Shown here: piece after piece, positions 11,849 to 24,600 of the stretch
How positions within the stretch are numbered: position 1 is the first letter of the stretch
Layout of the letters: each line of letters begins with the position of its first letter
From: Acanthaster planci
Taxonomy: Eukaryota > Echinodermata > Asteroidea > Valvatida > Acanthasteridae
DNA: 62,000 nt
Direction of reading: 5' to 3'
NCBI RefSeq assembly: GCF_001949145.1
Contig: NW_019091379.1
Coordinates: 829,425-891,424, forward strand
Notes under the pieces: model-generated
The model's input: only the letters and a program-made list of their open reading frames with translations
The model's database searches: none
Told to the model about the DNA's origin: nothing
Translations under genes and position numbers: made by a program

Positions 11849-12814
11849 TCACAACCTCCAAGATGGCTGACATGGAGACAGTTCCAATTTTCACTCTGAT
11901 ATGTACATTTTCACCCCAACCAGGACATGCGTCATGCACTGTGAAGGAGGACACGAATGCAAGGCGCCAGCCTGCAGCGCAATTTTTACGTCGATTGCTG
12001 GGCACTTTCATGGGACTTTCATCTGTTTCACAGAAACCAGGGACAGATGTGAATCAGTGTAATATGAGCTTGTTTAACTTCAGAGACTGGATTTGTGATG
12101 GCTTTGTGCAGCTTCGGGTGATGATGACGATGCAGCATGCTACAATACACATCTTCTCGTAAACTGACTGCTGGAGCAAAGGCTACAAAAGTATGCTTAA
12201 GGGTAGCCTCCTTTTTCTGCTTCAGTTTGGACAATTTTGCTGCCAAGCAACTCTGTGAAAGTGATCTATGTCCATTGGAACTGGAGCAAATCTTGAAGCC
12301 TTCCTGGAACTATCAAATCCATGTCATAGCCCCTCCCCCCCAAAAAAAAACAAAGTGAGAGGATGGACAATGGCTGTGACTGGTATCTATGTGCCAAATG
12401 CAACCGATTTTTACATCTTGAAAAAAAACACCCAACAGTTGCAACCACAAAGGAGAGTATCGGAATTTAACGAAGAAACATTGTTGAAAAATTGGGGGGA
12501 TTCTTCAGAACCTTGAGGAAGTCCTTTTGAATTTGTCACAGGATGCTCGCCGACTTGGATTCAGCCAGCACAAGTTCTTGGACCTCCGTTACAACTGCAC
12601 GGGACCATTGGAAAGAAATGGCCGTAGTTTCTCTGTGGACAGATTTATGTGCTGGCATGTTAAGCTGTCTTCTGGTGAAAACTTTTGCCCAGATATAAGA
12701 TTAGTTGTCATTAATTTTAGAATGTTACAAGATTTCGAGGTACAAGTGTTTTCATTATTCCCAAAGTTATAATACTGTACTTGGCTTGTTGACAAACAAG
12801 CCCTACAAGATTGA

Positions 12815-12820
12815 AATAAA
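12815..12820 (+). terminator. Candidate GTF2E2 poly(A) signal
   Basis: Consensus AATAAA about 970 bases after the GTF2E2 stop codon, followed by TGAAAAAAAAATC. It is the first good consensus signal I see downstream, so a 3' UTR of about 1 kb is implied. Transcript data would be needed to confirm use. Confidence 0.4.
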
Positions 12821-13593
12821 AGTAGATGAAAAAAAAATCTTGCCTTTCTTGCACGTTTATCATTTCATCTTCTGGGACATATTTTCTTCCTGGTAACCAG
12901 TCTGTTCGCTTAACTTTCACAGAAGCAGACACCAATTTCCTGATTCTACTGACCACAGAATGCTACTCCTGTAATTACCAATCAGCGGAGCTCTTGAAAG
13001 CACAGACACTGCACGTGTTCAGGAAGTTTTGGCCTGCTCAAGCACGTGGCTACAGTGTGCTGGAAGCAATGTCCAACTAATTACTCTTTTTTTTCTTGGG
13101 AGTTTATCTGAAAACGTGTTGGATCATTATTTTTATTGGCCGTGCCGCCTTTTCAGAGGTGAATTACATCTACATATATGTATTACCGGTAACCAATACA
13201 GGGATCTTACAGCAAAACTTAAGACGTGAGAAACTTTGTTCGAATTAACTGTTAATGTAATTAATCTACATTAAATGGCAGATAAATACTCTAATGTAAC
13301 AGATTAATAGTATCGCACCTAAGACAAGATTAAATATTTGAATCTTTGAAGTGATTGGGATCCACATCATAATTTCAGTGTTGATGTATGAATGTTGAGC
13401 ATTTATAACTCCATCACCTCGATGCAATCATTTTCAACAACTTGGCTACTTGATGTTTACTATTTTGATGTACTTGTGTCAGGCAGATGTTAAAGCTATT
13501 ATTCAAAACTAACATCTCCCCGATGCAACATCTTTGGAGACAGTCTGCAGCACCCGCTGCTACATCTGACTCGGACTGGCCAGCTGACCCAGC

Positions 13594-13668
13594 CCAGCAC
13601 GGTGGTCGAGTGGTTAAAATGTCTGCACTAGTAAGCAGGAGGTTGTGGGTTCGAGCCCCACACAAGTA
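13594..13668 (+). repeat. tRNA-like (Ser/Leu-type) element
   Basis: A-box-like TGGTCGAGTGGTTAAAA and a well-formed T-arm with B-box GTGGGTTCGAGCCCCAC. The anticodon arm is irregular, so a SINE head or pseudogene is favoured. Related non-tRNA sequence occurs on both sides (the AACATCTC...GCATCTTTGG block near 13502-13534 and again near 13768-13798), suggesting it is part of a compound repeat. Confidence 0.5.
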
Positions 13669-15647
13669 AGCTTGTGAATTGTTTTCATGAGCTTACAGAC
13701 GCAACTGGACACACAGTATTATGAATATACACTGGTGAAAGGGCAGAAATATTTCTGACTGAAAATTAACATCTCTCCTGTAAGTGCATCTTTGGCAATC
13801 TATGCAGTAAAACCTGTATTGTGATGCAAGACCACAGAAATTACCACAAGAAATTGGCTGACTGGATTGGTCAGTTGACCTTTTCACTAATAAATTCATA
13901 ATTATGTATACATGCACACAAATGGCCTTGGCTGCAAGAAGTGTGAGCAAGCCATTGAAAATGCACAGAGGTGTCATTTTGATTTTTTTCTCTCAGGTTT
14001 TCCGTTTTTGTTCATTTTTTTCTTCAGAAAGTGCCATTACAATGTAAATCATTTTTGCCATTTCTAATCTCAGCGGGATATTAAGTGCTCTTGTAAAAGA
14101 CTTTACAATCGTGATTTTTCCTGTGCGCACGAGATTGCCGTATCTAAGCCGGTCTCCTTTCATGCTGTTTTACAGCCAAAATGATTTTATGGGATAGTAA
14201 GGCATACACGAACAAGATGCTGCTTGGGCTTCACATACAATATTCCGAACCCCCCAGGAACCACTGAAATTATACAGAAATTATTCCGATTTTTTGTTAA
14301 TTTTTGACAGTAAAAAAAATTACAGGAGGGGGGTAATTATATCTACCCTAAGCCTCCCCAATCCTTCAAAATCTGCCAACAGGATTTTGGAGTTGTGTAC
14401 AAGAGCTTCGCCCCATTTACTTTACACGGTTTTTAATGCCCCTCAAAAGTACAAAGACCATACCAATGGTTACCAACACAGCTTCCTACAACAACTAACA
14501 AGCCAGTTACAGGTTGAAGTTTTCATGAGCAGTTACGAAGTTGAATCCCACCATGTATTTGTACATGTATGGATTGAAGATCGTTACATGCTGTAAAATC
14601 TAGCCCCCTACTTGCGGTTTTAATTACATAACCTCCTGACTGCACGGTCAAGGTTATAATACCTTTTAGAGTAGGGCTTTAGTTGAATAAACATTTCCAG
14701 CGTTTCCATAATGTCCCAATAACAAATTATTTTGTCCCACTTAGAGCTTTTAGGATGTCCTTCAAAGCAGAAAGCTGTCAGTGAAAGAGTGACAATTTTC
14801 CATAGAAATGACACACATGTCCGTACAAGACAGCAATTTTGAAACGGGTGAGCAACAGGTACGAAGAATCCCGACTATAATTCTTCTCTAATCGTTTTTC
14901 TTTCAAGTAATTTTTTTCCCATAATATGTCAATGGAATGAAGATGGGACGCACTCGGAAACAATCCATAATTTTGCTTTGCTTTCCACAGTAACAGTTCT
15001 CTTTCAAATATGAGAGAAATTCACACCTCCCTTGACTTCTTGACACTAGCACATTACTTTGACAACTGTAGCATGACATACCTACAAAGTATTTCTTTCA
15101 GCTTAATCCTAGTCTGGTTCCCTTATCAAAAGATCCTACCTATATCAAGAGATTGTTGGGTCCGGCAACTGTCATGGTTATTTGACCAAAACTTCCTCCT
15201 GTTTCCACAAATTTCTGACTGGCCCATATTCTCTGAACCTATTTTGTTGATTTTGGGTCCATCGTCAATATCTGCAAATATTGGATGTGTACAGGTTGCT
15301 CCTTTCTGCACATCCCCTCACACGCATCTCTATTTTAGAAAAATTCCCTTGACTTTCCTTGTTATATTTTGCATATTGAACTCCACTTTTGCACAACTTT
15401 GATTACATTGACAAGTCAGAAACTAATGAACGTGTTCGCACTGCACCTGAAAACAGAAGGAGCATCCTATGTCAGGTTATACTCTGTTTTTGTGGCTGAC
15501 GGCTACTTGTCACATTTTGGTCATGGCAGGGAACCAGCCTATAATCACTCCCGCGCTCGCAGTCACTTTGTAGGAACTGTGTTGAAATCCATAGAAAACT
15601 CCTGATAGAACACGTACTGCCCAGTCACCATGGCTACGGATGCGTTC

Positions 15648-18600
15648 TCAGTGACTCTCTCCCGACTTTCCAGAGATCTGAGAAAAGAGAAATTGTATTT
15701 GAAAATCTGCCTCCAGTGGATTCAAGCAATGACTTCCAGATGATGTTTATACATGTAAGCTCATTGCACGGTGAGATTTGGAGATGAAGAGAATTCTAAC
15801 AAAAATCCAACACAGGAACGGCAGCAATGACAACAATCAAACCTGACTTTTCAGAGCTTGAAATGGCTTTTTAGCTGACAAGACTCGAGTTCTCTCCCAA
15901 ACGGAAATGATTATGTGAATCTTGCTTTTGGGGTTTGTACTAAGTGCAAAAATAGTGGCAAAAACCTTAATGATTAACCATAACAGCCATCTGTTCTCTG
16001 ACAGGTTACGGATTGAGGACAACAAGGTTTAAACCTCTACGAATTCTGAGTTTTGGGGGTAAAAAAAATCCTTCAATCCCTAAAAATCCTGACAATCCCA
16101 TCCCAATATCCTGTTGTGCAGACAAAGCGCTGTGCATTAATAATGCCAACAAGCTTCCCACAATGCTAGACATTTCCTCCAAAAATCTGACCACAGAAAT
16201 TAATGGTTGGCAGCATGGCTAGGATCAGTCGCCAACAAATGGGAGGTAAGAGAGGATGAAAGGGCTTCAGCTTAGGTGACAGTACATCTGTACTGTATGT
16301 CTACGGCTAGGTCCAGGAGTCTTTGGGTTGCAAAAACGCAGGTAGTAGCCACAGCCATTACTCTAAAAGCCTGTTTCAGACACCGCTCCGTGCTATCCAC
16401 TGAGTTTGATACCCCTCCAGAAAAACTCCTGCCAACAGGTTAACAGTACTGCCGTTATTCTACTACCTGGGATTATAGAGCTGTAATCGCCCTGAGTGGC
16501 ACCAAGAGAGGGCGCAATTTTCCCAGCAACAGAGGCTCCTTTGGTTGGACCTGCACTCTGCTGGTTCACGACCGACTACAGCATGCAAGCATTGCAGTGG
16601 CATTGCCACCAACAAAATGAATACTCCCACCAAAACAGCTCTTTGCAACCAATGAGGGGGTGCTTCTCCCAAGGTGGGCAAACGGCTGTTCATTATGTGT
16701 ACAGTAGAGCGTATTATAAACTATTATAAACAAACTGTTTGTGTCCACTAGGGCACACACCTGCCAGTTTGTTTCTTACAAAGATGACACGTATGTCACA
16801 ACTCTCTCTGTACATGGCTCTGCCTGGGATAGGTTACTGGGTGTAAGCAAAAACCATGCTGTGACTGTAATTACCCTCTTGAACTCTCCCATGTTTGTAG
16901 TGCTGATGGGCAGACCGATGAAAGCCAGGTGCCTGATCCGAGTCGTGTCTTCCATTCCTTGATTGTCCCTCACAAATAACTGCATTATGGAGACAAAACA
17001 GGAGAAAAACAGGTGGATCAAATCGGCCAAACGCTACAATTGTTCAAAGCATGCGGACTGCACGGAAGTGATGAGTTTGTCAATGGCAACTCCCACTTAG
17101 TATTGATAACAAGAGGGTAAGAAAAGCGGTCAGAAGATCAAGGAGTGATTTACATGTTAAGGGACGACTCTGAAATTTAAATGTTCCATGTTATGTTTGA
17201 AAAAATGCACATGTGCTTTCAAGCAAATGAAACGTACAAACTTCTTGACATAAGTCTCATTTTGTATCATATGTTATGATTTAAAGGGAAGTATTTTTAA
17301 CCGGGGAAATGGCCCTGCCTTCAGGAATCTTCAAAATAAATCTCCACTATTTATTTTGAGTGTTTTGCTTCGAACAGAAATATGAATTAGGAAGGAAGGA
17401 ACAATCAGAAATGTAACGAAACTTACTGTCACAGAAGACACATTCTGGAACTTGACAAAGCGCAGTGGAATAACAACGTCCTCGAGCACGTCATCTTTTG
17501 TCAAGCTGACAACGAAGCACAAACAGTGTTGACAACTTAAAAAAAGGCCCCAAATTTTTGTGGCTGCAGATGAAGTCAATGCTCCCTTAGCCTCATTTGG
17601 AGCCAACTACAGCAAGCCACCAAAACACACCGTGCCCTGGCCACAATAGGCCAAATAAAAAAAAAATTGTGTTTCTAGTTAACCGACTGGCATACAAAAT
17701 GCAGAAGTGCAGAACCTGTCTTTCTCGTTTTTAAACATCATTACAATATAAAAAACCATACAGCACCAATCCAGATCCTATTCTCTGTGCACATCAATTT
17801 TTATAAAAACTTTACTTTTTAAAGCTGGTCAACTTAAGAATAGGTTTGCTTTTGTGTATTTGTGCATGCCACCTATTTTCTTAAAATTCACATATTCCTT
17901 AAAAGATTCAACCAAACATTATACAGTGAAGATTTGTAATATTTACATGCACAGATAGAACACCCAATCTCACACTTTCACTTGTAAACAAACAAAACAA
18001 GCACATGCCAATTGGCCATCATCCTATCCTGATATATTTGCTTGAAACGATTTCTAGTCAAATAAGATCAGTCCTACCACACCATCCCAATTAGTTTTTC
18101 AATGTCAATAGGAAAAATAGCTACTTTTGAGCTTGGCTTGGAACTTGACTTGGAATCCACTTACTCCAACACCTGTACTGCCTCACTTTTCTCCGCCTTG
18201 TCAAAGTCCAAGGTCTTAATCTGGTTGATGAAAATCTTGACCGTCTTCGGGACGAAGCCTTCGGGGCCTGTAATCTTCAGCGAGTGCAACTTCACATTCT
18301 GAATAAAACCTACGGTAATAATCAACTGGGGAACAAAAAGCACAGCAAAGGAGTTCCAACCAATTCACAATTTGGCCAATATACATGTACACATCTTAAA
18401 GTCCTTTTTTAGTTGGAAATAATACTGGAAAGGCAGTGGATATTTAGCCGCTGTCGACAAATCTTACTAAAAGTTTATTTGATGATTTGTGTTTAAAAAC
18501 CCGTATCCTCCTGACGGATCCCTGTTCACCACTTCCCAGGTTGCATAGTGTATTTCAGGCGTGATCCCTGGCTATATGGTGTTTCAGGTTTTATGGCTTC

Positions 18601-21600
18601 CGACTAGCGTCCCCAAACAAAGATATTAACAAATGGGAAGAACCACCAACATAGGGCTGGATAGCTCAGCTGGTAGAGCGCGGGACCGTATTCCAGAGGT
18701 CACAGGTTCAAATCCCACTCCAGTCAATTTCTTTGTTCATCCCTAAGAGTTATATGTAAACACCTAATCAGTTTCCTTAGATAGTTTGTTTGATAAAAGC
18801 TATTTAGCCAGGCACGTGCGCAGTAACTGTTTGTTGGACTTAGAATTCTTACTGTAATGAATCTTAGTCTGGGTCTATTCCAACAATAGTTGCTGTCACT
18901 ACTTATTGACGAGGCGGACTACTTTATAACTTCTGACTTCTTTCCCTAAAAAAAATTCTCCAGAGAAAATGTAGTACTCTGTAATTAAATGTTGGAGTCA
19001 ATTTTAAAGGGTAGCTGCAATCAATTTGTTTGAATGCAGACCTTCAAAATGCACCTTTGTGTCAAAGTTAACCTTATTTCCACTTATTGTTTCACAAGAT
19101 CAAAAGGTATTTTACTGCCTTTTAGGTTTTTATGCTAATGAATATTTCCAAATTCATGAGTAAAACTGTGATGTTATTTCAGGAAGAAGCCTCAGTGTTA
19201 CATTAGTTTGGACCCAAAAAAGTCCTGCATTTTGGTAGATTGTCCTGGACTCGGTTTTCTCTTTTTTGCTGAATCATTGATGTGCACAGCAACAAGATAA
19301 CATCAATGTCTTTCACAACAATGTTTTCAGTTAGAAATTTCTGGGTTCACAATTTGAATAGAAAGACCTATGAACTAACCATGTCTTCCCAAGATGACTT
19401 CACAGCAACAGCGCCCTCAGTTGTCAGGGAAAGCGTGGATAATTTTAATTGTATAAACACATGCACCTTTAAATGCATTTAACCAAATAGGAAGTAAAAG
19501 AGCTGTCATACATATAAGAAGAATATAAAGTTTAAGAAAACTTGTGTCTAAGACAAATTCATTGCAGCTACCCATTACAAAACAAAAGAAAATATTTTTA
19601 ATTTATTGAGATGCAAAACAGGAGCTGGCAGCTGGGACTCGAACCCAGCTGGGAGCACTTTGCGTACATTCTCAAGATGGACACACTATCCATTAAAACT
19701 ATGGACCTCACCAGAGGGATATAGGTCATCTAATAACTTTATATCCAAACCAAACTGGGCGCTGTCTATTTGTAGATGGCCAACTATCGTCCTGTAAATT
19801 TGCTGGCAATGGCTAAATATCCACTACATGAATTATAAACCACTGAAATCTCACATACTCTATCTTGACTGGCCAGAGTGCCTCACCTGGTATCAGCAAT
19901 GTTTATGAGTTTAATTGACACTCCAAGGATAAGTAAACAATAGGCCTACCTAGTTCTGAAGAATTATACAATGAGGACCATTGTTATGCATTATTTATCA
20001 GTGCATGTATGCTCATGGCCTGTGCGTAGTTTCTAGCCCCTATGTTACACTAAGTCAGTGGAAACAGATTCAGTGAGGGATAAAGCCAAATCCTATCAAA
20101 TCAGATCACAATCATGGCTGATTAAATCCAGAGACCAATTCGTACACGGCTATGATACCTGTTCATCGCAGTCAGATTCCAGATATCTGTCATCGTTTGT
20201 CAGGCATGCTTCAAAGTCGTGCTCGTTACTCTGGTTTAAACACTCAACGGACGACTTGTCGATTAATGACACCAAGTTCATCTGTGAAATTAATTTAAAT
20301 ATTAAGAGAGACTTAATGTAAATTGGAGAAAAGATATGTTGCATCAATTTCCTCTCTAAGAGACAGCACTGTAGTTGAGTCAGAGTTTCAATGACTCAAC
20401 TTGAATCCAACTGGAGTCACAATTTTTGACAACTAAACTCGATTCCCGACAGGTAAATCACTCGACTCGAGTCTCTGTGACCAAATGACTCAACTCAGCT
20501 CAAACTTTCATGGAGACTCGACTCGAGTACAAACTTATAAGACTCGAGTCTCAAAAAATTAAAAGGAAAGTTTTAGTTGGCTAGATACCTGTCACCCTAA
20601 TTTATTTTCAGTGTCTAAATGAAAATACCAACATATGACTTACATGTAGTTGTGTATTTGTTCAAAAATTTGTGACTCAAATTGACTCAAGCTCTGAGTC
20701 ACAGTGTTAAAATGGCCAGGATATCCCAGGTTGTGTCACACACCTTCAGATCCTACACCCAGGATATCCCAGGTTGTGTCATACACCTTCAGATCCCTGC
20801 ACCCAGGTACCCTAGGTTGGGTGACACACCTTCAGATCCCTGCACCCAGGTACCCCAGGTTGGGTGACACACCTTCAGATCCCTGCACCCAGGATATCCC
20901 AGATTTTGTCACACACACTCAGATGCTGCACCCAGGTACCCCAGGTTGGGTGACACACCTTCAGATCCCTGCACCCAGGATATCCCAGATTTTGTCACAC
21001 ACCTTCAGATCCCTGCACCTAGGATATCCCAGGTTGTGTCATACACCTTCAGATCCCTGCACCCAGGATATCCCAGATTTTGTCATACACCTTCAGATCC
21101 CTGCACCTAGGATATCCCAGGTTTTGTTACACACTTTCATGTCCAGCACCCAGGATATCCCAGATTTTGTCACACAACTTCAGATCCTGCACCCAGGATA
21201 TCCCACGTTTTGTTACACACTTTCATGTCCAGCACCCAGGATATCCCAGATTTTGTCCCACAACTTCAGATCCTGCACCCAGGATATCCCACGTTTTGTT
21301 ACACACTTTCATGTCCAGCACCCAGGATATCCCAGATTTTGTCACACAACCTCAGATTCCGATGGCAGTGAGGTGTGAAATGATTCATCAAGCCTCATTG
21401 GAAAGCACACAAGCAAACAAAGCATGAAGTTATTATGTTTCAGGTCGATTCATGACACTTTTACCATACACAATCAAGTCCTTACATAATGCTTGGTCTT
21501 GTCTTCCTGGTCACCACCTGAACTAGGCTGCAGCCACTTCTCCACTTTCCGCTTGAGGTCTGCCAGCTTGGCACCGCGTAGTTCATCAATCTTGGAGTTG

Positions 21601-24600
21601 CTGCGGAAAAAGACAAAGGTGGGCATGGCCCGGATGCCATTCTTGCTGCTGGATTGCTGGTGAGTGTGAAAAGAAAGTTAATCAATCAAATTAGTTAAAT
21701 CAGTCAAATCAATCAATTTATTGCTGCACTCTGGGGAAGCTGTGCGACAGGCAGCTACCAATTTTTTTTCCCGAACTCTATAGATTGAAATGATCCACAT
21801 GCAGACGACACAAAGCTCTAGACGTACCACATTGAGGGGACAATTTGTTTTAAGAAATCCTGGACTGAGTTATGAGGATAGAACTTCATCACAAGAATTC
21901 TGAGAATATGTTTGTGACTTTGGTTCCCACAACAACTGTTGTTCAAGGCGTGTGCAGTCCCCATAACTAGGGTATCGTTAAGTGTGTTTTCCACCGGTGC
22001 TAAGCCAAGTGTAATAAGGTTTGAAAATATTACTGTAATGAGCACTGCTGTACAGAATATTCAGGTGTGTCAAACATCCCCCTTGGCTCCTGAAATTTCT
22101 GTGCACTTTTAAATAAAAAGAAACATATAGAAGTGATAATAACTCGAAGATGAGGAAAATCATAACCATCATGGAATAACAGCCAACAACAATAGCCAGC
22201 ACGTGGTGCGGTGTGCATTGTTCATGGCAACATTGGCAACTCTGGTGCAGAAACCTTTGCATGATAATTGATACAAAGCCAAGGGATTTAACCTAAAAAA
22301 ACACCAAAAACAGAGAAAAATATGCAGGTTCGTCAATTACTTTGCAGATAAATACACATATCTTGCTAGTTTTGATTATTTTTGAAAATTCTTTGCCTCA
22401 CTTTTTTATTGCTGACTTCGGCACTTAGGACATGAATGCATCATGCATGTACATGAAGTATTGTTTTAAAATGGTTCCTAACACGGCCCATTTATTAACG
22501 TGCCATATTACCAATTGGAGCCAGTGTAACTGTACTACACATGGCATGTGAATTTTACTCAAGTAAAACTTGATTTCATTTTGCAATTCTACTTCCAGTA
22601 AGGACTACCCAAAAGGTGAAACATAAATGAAAATGTACAAACATTGGAAACAAAACTTTCTCCAAAGTTTACTTTTACAATGCCCACAGAGATTTTGTAA
22701 CTTTCTGAAAAGTGTTGCAAAATACAGTGACAACAAATACCAAATGCACAAACAAACAGCAATTACAACAACCATCATGACCGCCATCACAAGCCACTCT
22801 CCCAAACCCACAAAAAGAAAAAAGAAGAAAAAAATCCAGACTTACAGGATTTTCATCCACATCGCATTTCACAAACACTGCATCTGGGTACTGAACTGGA
22901 AGCTTTTCAAATTCGGGGGCAAATCGTTGACACGGTCCACACCTGTAGAAAAGACAACGAACAATCATTATCAAAGAACGTTGCACTGTAAGAAGTGTAG
23001 AGCTTAAAGTACTCTTTCATTCGATGAACGACTCGAGGCATTTGACTAAAGCAATGTCAAGCCTTGATTTGGTTTGTGAAGACTACAAAAAGGTAACAAA
23101 AAAGTGCATTTTTCTGTTGAAAATCACCCCAAAACATGTATAAGGAAATGATGAAACATATTTGAAACGGTGCTTATTTGGAAGCTTTGAATTTCAGGAA
23201 GAAAAGGAAGTTGTTTTTTGTCAAAAATCGATGTCTAACTATCCCTTTTCTACTGAGGTGCTGTTGCACAGCTGTGCACATATGGTGTATGCATGTGCAT
23301 GAGATTGATGCATGGATGGTGCACGGGGAGCAAGATGTAAAAACAAACGCAATAAGCCACGGGTTGTTTCAATAAAATGTTATCAAAAGACCCTGTCCAA
23401 CATGAACAGACTTAAAGGAACTTATGACACACGACAGACTTCGCTCCCTATTTTTAAAGCTATTTATCGATGACAAAATATCACATCAAAACTATGCTTC
23501 AGTGATTTTTCACCATCACTAAAAATTTCAAGCCCAACTCAACTGTCCTGTTACCATATACATGATGTACATATATCCTGTGTTTATTATTGATAAAGTT
23601 CTCCATTATAAAAGTTTTTGTTTACTTTACACTTCCTCTGTGACTTAACTACAGATCTTTGTCCAACTCTGGCATGTCTGGAACTTGAAACTGATGAGGA
23701 ACAATACTCTATGTGGTTCAAATACAATGATGAAAATAAAACTTGTGTCCACTCCCCAAAAGGCAAAAGTTACAGACTAATTACATCTAACTTTAATAAC
23801 AAAAAATTCATAACTTCACCATACTTACAGCTCTTGAACTAAATTTTACATCATTCAATTTCTTTTGAAATTCTCTTTCCAGTGGTACTAAATTTGTGGG
23901 GGTCAAACAAAAAACCTGAAAAGTGTCAAACTCCCACTATGAACTTTCAACACCGTGAAAATGCAGTTTTACCATTAAATCACCGTGAAATTTTTGTCAA
24001 CTCAATGTAAGCCCATTTTCACGGTGGAAAGTTGATCAGCTTGGGAGCGGATTAGCTCACAGCAGTTTCACGGACTTTTCACGTCAACATCTTGGTAGCT
24101 TATGGTCCTATTGTTATTCATAACGTACACCAGTCCAGCTTCCCACCATGGAAATTGGAAGGTGTGAAAACAGCGGATTAACTGTAGAAGCGTAATAAAA
24201 GATTAGTTGTGATAGACAGCCAGGAATTAGCGCAGCAGTTACCAACAAAAGGAGCGATTGAATACCTGTTTAGGTCTGGGCCCCCGGGAACCAGTGGAAA
24301 CCTTGCATGAAGTAATATTGCGTGCGTGTTTTCAAAACCGTGATAGCGAAATGCGAAGGGAACTAGTGAAAACCACAAAACTTTCTTTCCACATGTTGTG
24401 AATGTAAAGCAGGTGTTTTGTGAAGACAGGACCCTGTCTTTCCTAGTAAAGACAGGATTGATTTTTCCTTTTTTGAGCTGTGAGAAGAGATGGATACATT
24501 CACGATGGCTCAAATTTGACGGATGCAGAGGAAAAGTTGATTAGCATATTTTGCTTATGTAGAACCATGGAGGAAGGACACATTTTTTTCAGCCCTAAAA

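Larger units (their letters stand above)
11849..15647. other. Convergent 3' regions of GTF2E2 (+) and TXNL1 (-)
   Basis: No independent gene recognised. The left part is probably GTF2E2 3' UTR, the right part probably TXNL1 3' UTR; their boundary is not visible. A 130-codon plus-strand frame at 15010-15402 is rich in Phe, Leu, Ile and Ser with no domain, and is antisense to the likely TXNL1 3' UTR, so I do not call it. Confidence 0.5.

Noticed and set aside
7054-12956. Many 60-114 codon frames on both strands across GTF2E2
   Set aside because: They are shadows of the GTF2E2 exons or lie in its introns and 3' UTR.
15010-15402. 130-codon plus-strand frame rich in Phe, Leu and Ile
   Set aside because: No recognisable domain and antisense to the probable TXNL1 3' UTR.
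16776-16979. TXNL1 ending by read-through of exon 7 to the stop near 16776
   Set aside because: A donor (AGG|GTAATT) and a downstream 10-codon exon at 15677-15648 restore the family-typical GKSGESH ending, so the spliced form is preferred.
18655-18725. Functional tRNA gene
   Set aside because: Acceptor and D arms look good, but the anticodon loop has six bases and the T-stem is unpaired, so it is treated as a SINE head.
20718-21360. CRISPR-like array
   Set aside because: Units are contiguous 43-44 bp repeats without spacers, in a eukaryotic intron.
20704-21378. 224-codon plus-strand frame with repeated DIPDFVTH-like peptide units
   Set aside because: It is a translation of the 43-44 bp minisatellite inside a TXNL1 intron; several frames are open because the unit lacks stop codons.
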